The notes under the pieces were generated by a model. It did no database searches, was not told where the DNA came from, and saw only the letters and a program-made list of their open reading frames with translations. The position numbers were made by a program, and so were the translations under genes. Shown here piece after piece: positions 32,193 through 41,800 of a stretch of DNA of 50,564 nt. The first letter of the stretch is position 1; every line of letters begins with the position of its first letter. Source of the DNA: an uncultured Eubacteriales bacterium (lineage in GTDB: Bacteria > Bacillota > Clostridia > Lachnospirales > Lachnospiraceae); assembly GCA_949292795.1 (NCBI GenBank), contig CASFBR010000077.1, forward strand, positions 1-50,564. Direction: 5' to 3'.

Positions 32193-34196
32193 ATGTGGAA
32201 AAATAATGATGAAGCATTAAAAGAACGCTTTATGCTTGCAATGGAGCGAATTTATGAAATTAGAGAAGCAGTAGATGTAAAACAGCCTTATTCGGATTAT
32301 TTCCAAACAGTTGCGGCATTTATATGTAAAGTGAAAGAAATCGCTGAGAAAGATGCAGCAGGAACATTGGAGGAGTTAGAAGAAGATAATAGAAGATTGT
32401 ATGAAGATATTGTAGGAGATCGTTATGAAACAAGTTATGCGAATCCATCCTATAGTACTGCATTAATGGGAAATGAGTTTGGAAAATTATTTTCAATGCT
32501 CTATGCACAGATGTATCAAATGATTGTATTTGCATATGCAAAGCGGTTAGAGAACTTTATCGTTTATGCAGAATTGTTTATTGAAGTTTATAATTTGATG
32601 GAACAGGAAGAAACAGAGTTTTTGTCTGTAAAAGATACGGTTTATTGGTTTTTCAGTGATTATAGTGATTTGTTTGCACGCCAACAAATCGAAGATTTGC
32701 TAATCACAGGTAATACTGTTTATGAGCAAATTATAGAACAGTCCGATCAGGATTTACGTTATTTATATAAATATGGCATGAATATAACAGAAAATGAACG
32801 AAAGATGGCAGAGTTTTTAAATAAAATGGATAAAGAAACGTTAAAACAAACGGCTGCTACATTTGTGAATGGATATTGCAGAGGATTTGAAGTAACGAAG
32901 AGGGATTTGTCTAAAAAAGATCGCTTTGAACTTCGCTATGCAATTGGTTTGGAACCATTAATTAAGGCTAGTTTACCGCTCTGGGAGGAGAAGGGATTAA
33001 AGCCGACCTATCGTCATATTACAATTACAACTACACCTGCAAATCGTCAGTTTGAATACGACCATCGGTATGATCAGGCTGTGTATTTAGATAGACAGTA
33101 TAAAGAACGCAGGTCGCAAGTATTCCGTGTCACATATGAAGAGCGGAAAGAAGAGGCACGACGCTATGCAGGACCAGTCGTATTAGAAACATTTGGGGAA
33201 ATTCCATTTGAACCGAAAAATAATGCAGATTCTTATCGACTGAATGAGAAACAGCAAACACTCAGTATTGAGCTGGCAAGTGAAACTCGTTCCATTATGA
33301 ATGAATATATACCAGAAGATGAAACAAGCTTTACTATTATTGCATTTCCAGTTCCAGAAATTGGAGATCAGTTTGAAGAGATTTTTAAAGAAACGATGAA
33401 GGTAAATACGCTGGATAATGAGAAATATATAAAGATTCAGCAAATAATTATTGATGCATTGGATCAGGGAAAGTTTGTGAGAGTAAAAGGAAGAAACGAG
33501 AATAAGACGGATTTAGTGATTCAACTTCATCCATTAACCGATCCAGAAAAGCAAACCAATTTTGAAAATTGTACTGCGGATGTGAATATTCCAGTTGGAG
33601 AGGTGTTTACTTCTCCTGTTTTGAAAGGAACAAATGGTATTTTGCATATTAGCCGTGTATTTATGAGAGGATTAGAATATAAAGAATTAGAGCTTACATT
33701 TAAAGATGGAATGATCTCTAGTTATACTTGTAAGAATTTTGATTCTGAAGAGGAGAATCGGGCATATATCAAGGAAAATCTGATGTATCATAGAGAAACC
33801 TTACCAATGGGAGAATTCGCAATTGGTACAAATACAACTGCCTATGCCATGGCGCAAAAATATAATATATTTAGAAGACTGCCGATTTTGATTGCAGAAA
33901 AAACAGGACCTCATTTTGCAGTAGGGGATACTTGCTATTCTCATAGTGAAGATCTGGCCGTATTTAATCCAGATGGAAAAGAGATCATTGCAAGAGACAA
34001 TGAATGTTCTGTTTTGAGAAAGACCGATCCGCATAAGGCATATTTTGCCTGTCATACAGATGCCACAATTCCATATGATGAACTAGGGGCAATTGATGTT
34101 GTTCGAGCAGATGGAACGGAAATTCCAATTATACAAAACTCCAGATTTGTATTACCTGGAACGGAAGAGTTAAACAAGGCATTGGAGATCGAATAA
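32193..34196 (+). CDS. M29-like aminopeptidase with a long N-terminal extension
   Basis: The 667-residue protein is about 250 residues longer than ordinary M29 aminopeptidases. The C-terminal half carries the M29 metal-site pattern: IPVGEVFTSP (about 467), LPMGEFAIGTNT (about 539), TGPHFAVGDTCY (about 573) and CHTDATIPYDELG (about 620). The first 260 residues are mostly helical and charged, with no recognised domain. M29 enzymes use two metal ions to remove N-terminal residues from peptides in the cytoplasm. GGAG lies just before ATG. No terminator is obvious before the purK promoter. Confidence 0.78.
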   Translation: MWKNNDEALKERFMLAMERIYEIREAVDVKQPYSDYFQTVAAFICKVKEIAEKDAAGTLEELEEDNRRLYEDIVGDRYETSYANPSYSTALMGNEFGKLFSMLYAQMYQMIVFAYAKRLENFIVYAELFIEVYNLMEQEETEFLSVKDTVYWFFSDYSDLFARQQIEDLLITGNTVYEQIIEQSDQDLRYLYKYGMNITENERKMAEFLNKMDKETLKQTAATFVNGYCRGFEVTKRDLSKKDRFELRYAIGLEPLIKASLPLWEEKGLKPTYRHITITTTPANRQFEYDHRYDQAVYLDRQYKERRSQVFRVTYEERKEEARRYAGPVVLETFGEIPFEPKNNADSYRLNEKQQTLSIELASETRSIMNEYIPEDETSFTIIAFPVPEIGDQFEEIFKETMKVNTLDNEKYIKIQQIIIDALDQGKFVRVKGRNENKTDLVIQLHPLTDPEKQTNFENCTADVNIPVGEVFTSPVLKGTNGILHISRVFMRGLEYKELELTFKDGMISSYTCKNFDSEEENRAYIKENLMYHRETLPMGEFAIGTNTTAYAMAQKYNIFRRLPILIAEKTGPHFAVGDTCYSHSEDLAVFNPDGKEIIARDNECSVLRKTDPHKAYFACHTDATIPYDELGAIDVVRADGTEIPIIQNSRFVLPGTEELNKALEIE

Positions 34197-34224
34197 AATT
34201 ACTTGGTTAACGTTGGAAAAGTAG

Positions 34225-34253
34225 TTGACGTTTGAGTCAATTATTAGTAGAAT
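34225..34253 (+). promoter_or_regulatory. Promoter of the pur operon
   Basis: TTGACG (34225-34230) and TAGAAT (34248-34253) are 17 bp apart. The -35 box is part of a small inverted repeat TTGAC-GTTTGA-GTCAA (34225-34240). No purine riboswitch was recognised in the short leader. Confidence 0.6.
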
Positions 34254-34300
34254 GTTGACGGAATGGTTATAAGATCAAATAAGATTGCGAGGGGACGCAG

Positions 34301-35434
34301 ATGAAAAAAATTGGTATTATTGGCGGCGGACAGCTGGGCAAAATGATGATTTTAGACGGAAGGCGTATGGATTATGAGTTTGTTATTGTGGATCCGACAG
34401 TAAAATGTCCTGCTCACAATATCGCAGATTCTCATATTGTTGCAGGGTTTGAAGATATTGAAGCGATCAAACGAATGGCATCTCGAGTAGATGTAGTAAC
34501 CTATGAGTTTGAGCATATTAGCGTGGAAGCTTTGAAAGAAGTGGAAGCTTCAGGAACGCCTGTTTATCCATCGAGTAAGACATTGGAACGAATACAAAAT
34601 AAGCTCCGGCAAAAAGAATGGCTGAGAAAGCATGAAATTCCAGTGCCAGATTTTTTATCAGTTAAATCTCAAGCAGATATTGAACATAGTGCAGAACTGT
34701 TTTCCTACCCGTTGATATTGAAAACTTGTACGGGTGGATATGATGGAAAAGGAAATTATGTGATTTCTAGTCCAGATGAAATTGAAAAAGGATATCAGGC
34801 ACTTGGAGCAGGAAAAGTAGAACTGATGGTAGAGCGATGTATTGATTTTGTAAAAGAAGTGTCTATCCTCGCATGTCGAAGCCTAAACGGGGATATTGCA
34901 GTATATCCGATTGCAGAGAATGTTCATAAAAATAGTATTTTAGATGAAACTACAGTGCCAGCTCGGATTAGTAAAGAGACCGAAGCGGAAGGGATGCAAA
35001 TTGCAAAAGAATGTTTAAAGGCGTTTGATGCGTATGGAATGTTATGCATTGAGTTATTTGTTACAAAAGAAGGACATATTCTTGTCAATGAATTAGCTCC
35101 ACGTCCGCATAATTCTGGACATTATACGATTGAGGGATGCTATACATCTCAGTATGAACAGCATGTGCGTGCAATTTTGGGACTTCCATTGGGAAATGCT
35201 AGTTTGATTCGTCCAACTGCAATGAAAAATATTATTGGAGATCATTCTGCTTCTGAAGCAGAACTACTTGGACTTGAAGAGGCTTATAAAAATCCGAATG
35301 TAAAAGTCCATATTTATGGAAAAGAAAAGGTAGTAAACGGTAGAAAGATGGGACATATTACTGCGACTGCCGATACCATTGAAGAAGCGTTGGAGCAGGT
35401 AAGGAAAGCACATCAGGCGCTTTCTTTCCGATAG
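34301..35434 (+). CDS. purK: N5-carboxyaminoimidazole ribonucleotide synthase
   Basis: The 377-residue ATP-grasp protein opens with IGIIGGGQLGKMMILDG and has LRQKEWLRKHEIPVPDF, LKTCTGGYDGKGNYV and NELAPRPHNSGHYTIEGC, all typical of PurK. It carboxylates AIR using ATP and bicarbonate. It leads purK-purE-purM-purN-purD. The spacer to purE is 48 bases with GGAGGAG. Confidence 0.95.
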   Translation: MKKIGIIGGGQLGKMMILDGRRMDYEFVIVDPTVKCPAHNIADSHIVAGFEDIEAIKRMASRVDVVTYEFEHISVEALKEVEASGTPVYPSSKTLERIQNKLRQKEWLRKHEIPVPDFLSVKSQADIEHSAELFSYPLILKTCTGGYDGKGNYVISSPDEIEKGYQALGAGKVELMVERCIDFVKEVSILACRSLNGDIAVYPIAENVHKNSILDETTVPARISKETEAEGMQIAKECLKAFDAYGMLCIELFVTKEGHILVNELAPRPHNSGHYTIEGCYTSQYEQHVRAILGLPLGNASLIRPTAMKNIIGDHSASEAELLGLEEAYKNPNVKVHIYGKEKVVNGRKMGHITATADTIEEALEQVRKAHQALSFR

Positions 35435-35482
35435 ATATTGTGCATGGCACATAAGAAAATTTTAGTTTAGGAGGAGATACAC

Positions 35483-35998
35483 ATGAAACCAGTTGTTGGT
35501 ATTATTATGGGAAGTGATTCTGATTTGCCAGTAATGAGTAAAGCAGCAGAAATGTTAGATCAGTTGAATGTTCCTTATGAATTAACCGTTGTTTCTGCTC
35601 ATCGTACACCAGATAAGATGTATGAGTATGCACATTCTGCAAAAGAAAGAGGATTAAAAGTTATCATTGCAGGTGCAGGCGGTGCAGCACATCTTCCTGG
35701 AATGACTGCCGCTATGACAGTACTTCCAGTAATCGGAGTACCAGTACAGACAAAGGCGCTTGGTGGAGTCGATTCGCTGTATTCCATTTGTCAGATGCCT
35801 CCTGGAATACCTGTTGCTACGGTAGCAATTAATGGAGCGTTAAATGCAGGATTATTGGCTGCTAAAATTGTTGCAATTGGGGATGAAGAACTTTCTGTAC
35901 GTATAGAGGAATATGCAAAATCTCTGGAGACGATGGTAGAGAAAAAAGCAGCCAAGCTGGAAGAGATCAAATACCAAGAATATTTAATACAAATGTAA
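35483..35998 (+). CDS. purE: N5-CAIR mutase
   Basis: The 171-residue protein has [14 protein letters not shown] at its start, [13 protein letters not shown] and [12 protein letters not shown], the class I PurE signature. It moves the carboxyl group of N5-CAIR to give CAIR. Its presence beside purK fits the two-step bacterial route. GGAGGAG precedes the ATG. Confidence 0.96.
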   Translation: MKPVVGIIMGSDSDLPVMSKAAEMLDQLNVPYELTVVSAHRTPDKMYEYAHSAKERGLKVIIAGAGGAAHLPGMTAAMTVLPVIGVPVQTKALGGVDSLYSICQMPPGIPVATVAINGALNAGLLAAKIVAIGDEELSVRIEEYAKSLETMVEKKAAKLEEIKYQEYLIQM

Positions 35999-36036
35999 AT
36001 CAAAGCAAAAGCTTGAGTTTCAATAAGGAGGATAAT

Positions 36037-37062
36037 ATGGATTACAAAAACGCAGGAGTAGATATCGAGGCTGGATATAAGTCTGTAGAATTAATGAAGG
36101 AACATATTAAAAAGACAATGAGACCAGAGGTGTTGACGAATATCGGAGGATTTTCTGGAGCATTTTCGATGGAAGCATTTAAAAATATGGAAAAACCTAC
36201 ACTAGTATCTGGAACAGACGGCGTTGGCACAAAATTAAAATTGGCATTTATTATGGACAGACATGATACAGTTGGTATTGACTGTGTGGCAATGTGTGTG
36301 AATGATATTGCATGTGCGGGCGGTGAGCCGTTATTCTTCTTGGATTATATTGCATGCGGAAAGAATATACCAGAAAAGATTGCTATGATCGTAAAGGGAG
36401 TAGCAGACGGATGTGCACAGTCCAATGCAGCATTAATTGGAGGAGAAACGGCGGAAATGCCAGGCTTTTATCCAATTGATGAATATGATTTGGCTGGTTT
36501 TGCGGTTGGTGTAGTCGATGAAAAAGACTTGATTACAGGTGAGACAATTACAGACAAAGATGTGTTAATCGGTATTGCTTCCAGCGGAGTGCATTCCAAT
36601 GGTTTTTCACTTGTGCGTAAAGTATTTGAAATGACAAAGGAAAATTTAGAAACTTATCGAGAAGAGCTAGGTACAACGCTTGGAGATGCATTACTCACTC
36701 CTACAAAGATTTATGTAAAAACATTGGCAAATATAAAAAAAGCAGGTGTAACAATTAAAGGATGCAGCCATATTACAGGCGGTGGATTTTATGAAAATGT
36801 GCCGCGTATGCTCCCAGATGGGAAACATGCGGTAATTAAGAAAGATAGTTATCCAGTACTTCCAATCTTTAAATTACTTCAAAAAGAAGGAAATATTGAA
36901 GAAAAAATGATGTACAATACTTACAATATGGGACTTGGAATGGTTCTTGCAATTGCCCCTGAAGATGTAGAGAAGACAATTGCAGCAATTGAGGCAGCTG
37001 GAGAAAAAGCATATGTAGTTGGTCATATTGAAAATGGAGAAAAAGGGGTTACATTGTTATGA
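36037..37062 (+). CDS. purM: Phosphoribosylformylglycinamidine cyclo-ligase (AIR synthetase)
   Basis: The start [13 protein letters not shown] at 36037 follows AAGGAGG; an earlier in-frame ATG has no site. The 341-residue protein has [33 protein letters not shown] and [11 protein letters not shown], the PurM signatures. It makes AIR from FGAM with ATP. The last four bases overlap purN. Confidence 0.96.
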   Translation: MDYKNAGVDIEAGYKSVELMKEHIKKTMRPEVLTNIGGFSGAFSMEAFKNMEKPTLVSGTDGVGTKLKLAFIMDRHDTVGIDCVAMCVNDIACAGGEPLFFLDYIACGKNIPEKIAMIVKGVADGCAQSNAALIGGETAEMPGFYPIDEYDLAGFAVGVVDEKDLITGETITDKDVLIGIASSGVHSNGFSLVRKVFEMTKENLETYREELGTTLGDALLTPTKIYVKTLANIKKAGVTIKGCSHITGGGFYENVPRMLPDGKHAVIKKDSYPVLPIFKLLQKEGNIEEKMMYNTYNMGLGMVLAIAPEDVEKTIAAIEAAGEKAYVVGHIENGEKGVTLL

Positions 37063-37685
37063 TGAAAATTGGTGTACTGGTCAGTGGAGGCGGTACAAAT
37101 CTGCAAGCAATTATTGATGCGATTCATGCAGGCACGATTCATAATACATCCATTGAATTTGTAATTAGCAATAATAAAAAAGCATATGCTTTGGAGCGTG
37201 CAAAAAAAGCTGGAATTGAAGCAAAATGTATTTCACCAAAAGATTTCTCTAATCGGGAAGCATTTAATGAAGCATTTTTAGAAGCAATTGATTCTTATCA
37301 TGTTGACTTGATTGTGCTTGCGGGATGTCTTCTGATTCTTCCTCCAGCGCTTGTGAAAAAGTATCGGAATCGAATTATCAATATTCATCCATCTCTAATT
37401 CCAGCCTTTTGTGGAAAAGGATATTATGGATTAACTGTGCATGAAAAAGCACTGGAAAGAGGAGTAAAAGTAACGGGTGCAACCGTTCATTTTGTAGATG
37501 AAGGAACGGATACTGGACCAATTATTTTGCAAAAAGCGGTAGAAGTACAGCAGGGAGATAGTCCTGAAGTATTGCAGCGCCGTGTAATGGAGCAGGCGGA
37601 ATGGAAAATAATGCCACAGGCAATTGAATTAATTGCTCAGGGCAAAGTACAAGTCGTAGATGGAAAAGTGAAGATTCTACCATAA
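37059..37685 (+). CDS. purN: Phosphoribosylglycinamide formyltransferase
   Basis: The 208-residue protein has [18 protein letters not shown], the catalytic stretch [17 protein letters not shown] and [19 protein letters not shown], as in PurN. It transfers a formyl group from 10-formyl-tetrahydrofolate to GAR. Two adjacent ATG codons (37059, 37062) overlap the purM stop, so translation is likely coupled. Confidence 0.96.
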   Translation: MMKIGVLVSGGGTNLQAIIDAIHAGTIHNTSIEFVISNNKKAYALERAKKAGIEAKCISPKDFSNREAFNEAFLEAIDSYHVDLIVLAGCLLILPPALVKKYRNRIINIHPSLIPAFCGKGYYGLTVHEKALERGVKVTGATVHFVDEGTDTGPIILQKAVEVQQGDSPEVLQRRVMEQAEWKIMPQAIELIAQGKVQVVDGKVKILP

Positions 37686-37714
37686 TATGAAATGGTAGCA
37701 GAACAGGAGGCACT

Positions 37715-38986
37715 ATGAAAGTATTAATTGTTGGAAGCGGCGGAAGAGAACATGCAATTGCATGGAAAGTAGCACAAAGCCCAAAGGTAGAAAAAATATA
37801 TTGTGCACCAGGTAATGCAGGAATTGGAGAAATCGCAGAATGTGTTCCAATTGGAGCAATGGAATTTGATAAATTAGTTGCATTTGCAAAAGAAAAGGAA
37901 ATTGATCTGACCGTGATTGGAATGGATGATCCACTCGTTGGAGGCATTGTAGATGCATTTGAAGCAGAGGGACTGCGAGTATTTGGACCTCGTAAAAATG
38001 CAGCAATTTTGGAAGGTTCCAAAGCATTTTCGAAAGATCTGATGAAAAAATACCATATTCCAACAGCTGCTTATGAAAATTTCAATAATCCAGAAGAGGC
38101 GCTTGCCTATTTAGAAACTGCTAAAATGCCGATTGTATTAAAAGCCGATGGTTTGGCTCTTGGAAAAGGAGTATTGATCTGTAATACATTGCAGGAAGCA
38201 AAGGATGGAGTAAAGGAATTAATGCTGGATAAGCATTTTGGAGATGCTGGAAATACCATTGTAATAGAAGAATTTATGACGGGACGTGAAGTTTCAGTTC
38301 TTTCCTTTGTAGATGGCAATACGATTCAGATTATGACATCTGCTCAGGACCATAAACGTGCAAAAGATGGAGACCAGGGACTGAATACTGGCGGTATGGG
38401 AACTTTTTCTCCAAGTCCATTTTATACGGCAGAAATAGATGCATTCTGCCAGAAATATATTTATCAGCCAACTGTCGATGCAATGAAGGCAGAAGGAAGA
38501 CCATTCAAAGGAGTTATTTTCTTTGGTTTAATGCTTACAGAAGATGGACCAAGAGTATTGGAATATAATGCTCGTTTTGGAGATCCAGAAGCGCAAGTTG
38601 TGCTTCCTCGTATGAAAAATGATATTATAGACGTTTTTGAAGCGTGCATTGACGGAACGTTAGATAAAATACAATTAGACTTTGAAGAGAATGCAGCTGT
38701 TTGTGTAGTATTGGCATCCGACGGATATCCAGAACATTATGAGAAAGGATATCCAATTGAAGGGCTTGATACCTTTAAGGGAAAAAATGGTTATTATGTA
38801 TTTCATGCAGGAACTAAGTTGGCCGATGGCAAGATTGTTACAAATGGCGGCCGTGTGCTTGGAGTAACGGCAAAGGGAAGCGATTTAAAACAGGCAAGAG
38901 CCAATGCCTATGCAGCAACGGAATGGATTCAATTTGAAAATAAGTATAAGAGAAATGATATCGGCAAAGCAATTGATGAAGCATAA
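37715..38986 (+). CDS. purD: Phosphoribosylamine-glycine ligase
   Basis: The 423-residue ATP-grasp protein starts KVLIVGSGGREHAIAWKV and has LKADGLALGKGVLI, EEFMTGREVSVLSF, HKRAKDGDQGLNTGGMG and NARFGDPEAQVVLPR, all PurD marks. It makes GAR from phosphoribosylamine and glycine. It ends the operon 29 bases after purN, before a long terminator hairpin. purF, purL, purC, purH and purB are not in the window. Confidence 0.96.
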   Translation: MKVLIVGSGGREHAIAWKVAQSPKVEKIYCAPGNAGIGEIAECVPIGAMEFDKLVAFAKEKEIDLTVIGMDDPLVGGIVDAFEAEGLRVFGPRKNAAILEGSKAFSKDLMKKYHIPTAAYENFNNPEEALAYLETAKMPIVLKADGLALGKGVLICNTLQEAKDGVKELMLDKHFGDAGNTIVIEEFMTGREVSVLSFVDGNTIQIMTSAQDHKRAKDGDQGLNTGGMGTFSPSPFYTAEIDAFCQKYIYQPTVDAMKAEGRPFKGVIFFGLMLTEDGPRVLEYNARFGDPEAQVVLPRMKNDIIDVFEACIDGTLDKIQLDFEENAAVCVVLASDGYPEHYEKGYPIEGLDTFKGKNGYYVFHAGTKLADGKIVTNGGRVLGVTAKGSDLKQARANAYAATEWIQFENKYKRNDIGKAIDEA

Positions 38987-39056
38987 AGAAATAATGAACT
39001 AGATATAAAAACTTTGTTAGAAACTTAATATTTCCAATATCACGATATACAAAAGA

Positions 39057-39117
39057 AAAGTACCGTCTTTGACTAGAATCTATTTGGATTTTGCGTCAAT
39101 GTTCGGTACTTTCTTCT
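39057..39117 (+). terminator. Terminator of the pur operon
   Basis: AAAGTACCG (39057-39065) pairs with CGGTACTTT (39104-39112), with an inner TTGAC/GTCAA pair (39069-39073 with 39095-39099) and a pyrimidine-rich tail. The rest of the gap to 39200 shows nothing recognisable. Confidence 0.75.
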
Positions 39118-39206
39118 TATTTGTGATATACCATCCCGTGAAATCTTTCATCCGTTATGATGAAAAGAAATTTGTATTATTATAAACAAAAAAAATAAAA
39201 ATCAGG

Positions 39207-39260
39207 TTGACTTTTCTGAGGCAACATTTATAATGGAAGTGTCATGTATATAGTATACAT
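39207..39260 (+). promoter_or_regulatory. Promoter and likely operator of the XRE regulator
   Basis: TTGACT (39207-39212) and TATAAT (39229-39234) are 16 bp apart. Directly at the expected start point is the inverted repeat ATGTATA-TAG-TATACAT (39244-39260). The following leader of about 170 bases is A+T-rich with no reliable coding frame. Autorepression by the HTH gene downstream is likely but unproven. Confidence 0.65.
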
Positions 39261-39433
39261 TAAAGTAATGTTAAAAATAATAAAGGTTACTTTGAATAAG
39301 ATTGGGCATACTGTTAAAATAGGAAAGAAAAGAATCTTTAGCTTATTGTACATTAACATTATGATTATTGTAAGGAATCCGATATTTTGCTTACAAAGAA
39401 CAGAAGAGAAAACTTGTTTTGGAGGATAAAAAA

Positions 39434-39763
39434 GTGAAAAATCCTAAAATTGCAGAAATGTTAAAACAATGTCGAAAGATGAATCATCTCACAGTAATGG
39501 AGGTATCAGAACGTTTAAAGGCGAATGGTATTTTTGCTGCGCCGAAAACCGTTTATGGGTGGGAAAGTGGACAAACACAACCAACAGCCAATACGCTTTT
39601 AGTTTTATGTTGTATGTATCATATTGATGATGTCCTGAATACATTTGGTTATAAAGAAGAAGATGGAGTTTTGATTTTAAGCAATGAAGAAAAACAATTG
39701 ATTCGCTCTTATCGAAGTGCTCCAGAAATGCAGCAGGCTGTAAAAAAACTTTTGTCTATGTAG
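39434..39763 (+). CDS. XRE-family helix-turn-helix regulator
   Basis: GGAGG at 39421-39425 lies 8 bases before GTG 39434; the in-frame TTG further up precedes that site. The 109-residue protein has an N-terminal HTH (IAEMLKQCRKMNHLTVMEVS, then APKTVYGWESGQTQPTANTL) and a C-terminal helical part ending EMQQAVKKLLSM. This form is common among Clostridia regulators near signalling or surface genes. It lies 72 bases before the repeat-bearing membrane protein and could control it. Confidence 0.85.
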   Translation: MKNPKIAEMLKQCRKMNHLTVMEVSERLKANGIFAAPKTVYGWESGQTQPTANTLLVLCCMYHIDDVLNTFGYKEEDGVLILSNEEKQLIRSYRSAPEMQQAVKKLLSM

Positions 39764-39835
39764 TTTAGTGTGAAGAAAAGTCTTGTTGACCAATGGGAGC
39801 AATAATTCAGAATAAATACTGACGGGAGAATAATC

Positions 39836-41500
39836 ATGAGAAAATATCGAAAAAAATTAATAGGCATATGGATAGGAGTTGCTGTAAGCGCAGCAACGGT
39901 ATTTGTACCAGTTACAGCCTCTGGAACAGAGTCTGGGGAAGAAAAATTATATGAAGATGAATCATTGATTGAGGGAGAAGTAATAGAAAGTGGAGCATTG
40001 GTAGAGCCAGGCGTTCCAGCTACTACACAGACGACACCAGTACAAACGACCCCAGAACAGACGACACCAGTACAAACGACGCCAGAGCAAACAAAACCAG
40101 TACAAACGACGCCAGAGCAGACAAAGCCAGTACAAACGACGCCAGAACAGACGACACCAGTACAAACGACGCCAGAGCAGACAAAGCCAGTACAAACGAC
40201 GCCAGAGCAGACAAAGCCAGTACAAACGACACCGGAGCAGACGACACCAGTACAAACGACGCCAGAGCAGACAACACCAGAACAGACGACACCGGAACAG
40301 ACAACGCCAGAGCAGACGACACCAGTACAAACAACGCCAGAGCAAACAACACCAATACAAACGACACCAGTACAAACGACGCCAGAGCAGACAACACCAG
40401 TACAAACGACGCCAGAACAGACGACGGAGGAAGATCCAATAACTGTTTCATTGTTTAATGGTAAAACATTAGAAATTGAAAGAGATATTAATGAGTCGGA
40501 AGTACCAGATGAGTTTGATATTGTAACGTATAGTTATAAAGGAAAAGAAATTGAAATTGCGGAATCCAAAAGTGGGTTGATTCTTTTTTACCTAAAGGAT
40601 GATGGGGAAACAGCAAACTTTTATGTTTATAATGAGGGAAAAGATAGCTGTATTCCGTTTGTGAAAATAAATTCTTCCTCTGATGAATACATATTTTTGG
40701 ATTTGGAGGAAGGTTCTGAGCTGTTAGAGGGGCTGGAATCTACAAAAATTTCTGTTAATGGAAAAACATTGCCATCCTGGAAACCAGCAGAAGGAGAGAC
40801 TCCAAAAGAGGATTATATTGTTTATTTGATTAACCAAGAAAATGTGAGAAGTTTATATCATGTAAATATTGCGACTGGAGTGATTGAATCTTATTACGGA
40901 CAAAGTTTAGATCCAGCGGATGCAGAATCAGGAGAATCGGGAAGCAGTGAAATAATTGGTGGAGATTCCGTCTTACAAGAAGATACAAGTGACAGAGATG
41001 AATTACTAAGAAAAATTGCTATTTTTGGAGGAGGAGCAGTTGGAATTGCTGTTTTAATTATTGCAGGAATTCTATTATATCGTTATCTGAAAAAGAAAAT
41101 GGATCAGCCAGAAGATGAAGAGGATGAATTATATGACGATGAGTTATATGAAGATGGAGAAGATGACTATGAGGATGACGAAGAAGAATTAGATCCAGAT
41201 GAAGCAATTGAAAGAGAATTGGCTGCTTTAGAGCAAGAAGAATGGAACAAAGTTAGCCAGGAAGAAGAAAATTCTACAGAAGAAATTCAAGAATCTGGGG
41301 AAGATTCTGATACGCAAGAGGAAATAGATATGGATTCTTTAAATAAGACGTTTAATGATTTGGCATCAAAGAAAGAAGCAGATTTACAGCCAGACATGGA
41401 AACAGAATCATCAAAGGACGAAGAAAAACCTTTAAAACGAAACTTGAAACAGGTATTGGAAGACGATGATGATTTTGAAGTAACTGATTTTCGAGATTAA
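39836..41500 (+). CDS. Membrane-anchored surface protein with 26 QTTPx repeats
   Basis: The 554-residue protein has an N-terminal signal (KLIGIWIGVAVSAATVFV). Next are 26 copies of QTTP/QTKP-V/E/I (about 65-194), an extracellular domain (about 200-385; SLFNGKTLEIERDI, KGKEIEIAESKSGLILFYLK), and one membrane helix (about 392-416). A long acidic cytoplasmic tail rich in D, E and S follows. The Thr/Pro repeats resemble mucin-like stalks and may be glycosylated. No sortase motif is present. No family was recognised. GGGAGAA lies 7 bases before ATG, and a perfect terminator follows. Confidence 0.8.
   Translation: MRKYRKKLIGIWIGVAVSAATVFVPVTASGTESGEEKLYEDESLIEGEVIESGALVEPGVPATTQTTPVQTTPEQTTPVQTTPEQTKPVQTTPEQTKPVQTTPEQTTPVQTTPEQTKPVQTTPEQTKPVQTTPEQTTPVQTTPEQTTPEQTTPEQTTPEQTTPVQTTPEQTTPIQTTPVQTTPEQTTPVQTTPEQTTEEDPITVSLFNGKTLEIERDINESEVPDEFDIVTYSYKGKEIEIAESKSGLILFYLKDDGETANFYVYNEGKDSCIPFVKINSSSDEYIFLDLEEGSELLEGLESTKISVNGKTLPSWKPAEGETPKEDYIVYLINQENVRSLYHVNIATGVIESYYGQSLDPADAESGESGSSEIIGGDSVLQEDTSDRDELLRKIAIFGGGAVGIAVLIIAGILLYRYLKKKMDQPEDEEDELYDDELYEDGEDDYEDDEEELDPDEAIERELAALEQEEWNKVSQEEENSTEEIQESGEDSDTQEEIDMDSLNKTFNDLASKKEADLQPDMETESSKDEEKPLKRNLKQVLEDDDDFEVTDFRD
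40028..40417 (+). repeat. 26 tandem copies of a 15-bp coding repeat
   Basis: The unit CAGACGACACCAGTA and close variants code QTTPV/QTTPE, with lysine in some units (QTKPV). Exactly 26 units fit between 40028 and 40417. Third-base variation among units suggests age and selection on the protein. Confidence 0.95.
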
Positions 41501-41503
41501 ATA

Positions 41504-41541
41504 ATATTGGGGTCAAAATATCATTTGACCCCAATATCATT
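41504..41541 (+). terminator. Terminator of the repeat-protein gene
   Basis: ATATTGGGGTCAAA (41504-41517) and TTTGACCCCAATAT (41524-41537) are a perfect 14-bp stem followed by a short T run. Confidence 0.9.
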
Positions 41542-41566
41542 TTATAAATGCGAGTGAGAAATGGGG

Positions 41567-41603
41567 CTTCCCTTAGAAAATTGGGTCTAAGGGAAGTCTT
41601 TTA
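41567..41603 (+). terminator. Second terminator-like hairpin
   Basis: CTTCCCTTAGA (41567-41577) pairs with TCTAAGGGAAG (41586-41596), followed by TCTTTTAT. The rest of the gap to 41800 is A+T-rich; arms CTAGCA/TGCTAG (41701-41706 and 41722-41727) may be an operator for the next gene. Confidence 0.75.
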
Positions 41604-41800
41604 TCTCATAGGAAATACTATTGTTAAAACATTAAATAATCCTAAAAATGTAAATCTATAAATGCTGTTGAAAATTTTTATAATAAACTTAAAATTAGTA
41701 CTAGCATTTTCATAACATTTGTGCTAGAATATGTATAACAATAATGAAACAATAGGAGTAAATTAATTGCTGCATAAACAAAATGATTGTAGGTGAGAAT

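Noticed and set aside
39244-39429. 61-codon plus-strand open frame before the XRE gene
   Set aside because: It begins inside the operator-like repeat, has no ribosome binding site and is low-complexity A+T-rich sequence, so it is treated as leader.
40028-40417. CRISPR array
   Set aside because: The 15-bp units are directly adjacent, in frame and without unique spacers.
40023-40451. Minus-strand open frames across the QTTPx repeat
   Set aside because: They are shadows of the repeat; the plus-strand product has a signal peptide, a membrane helix and a proper start.
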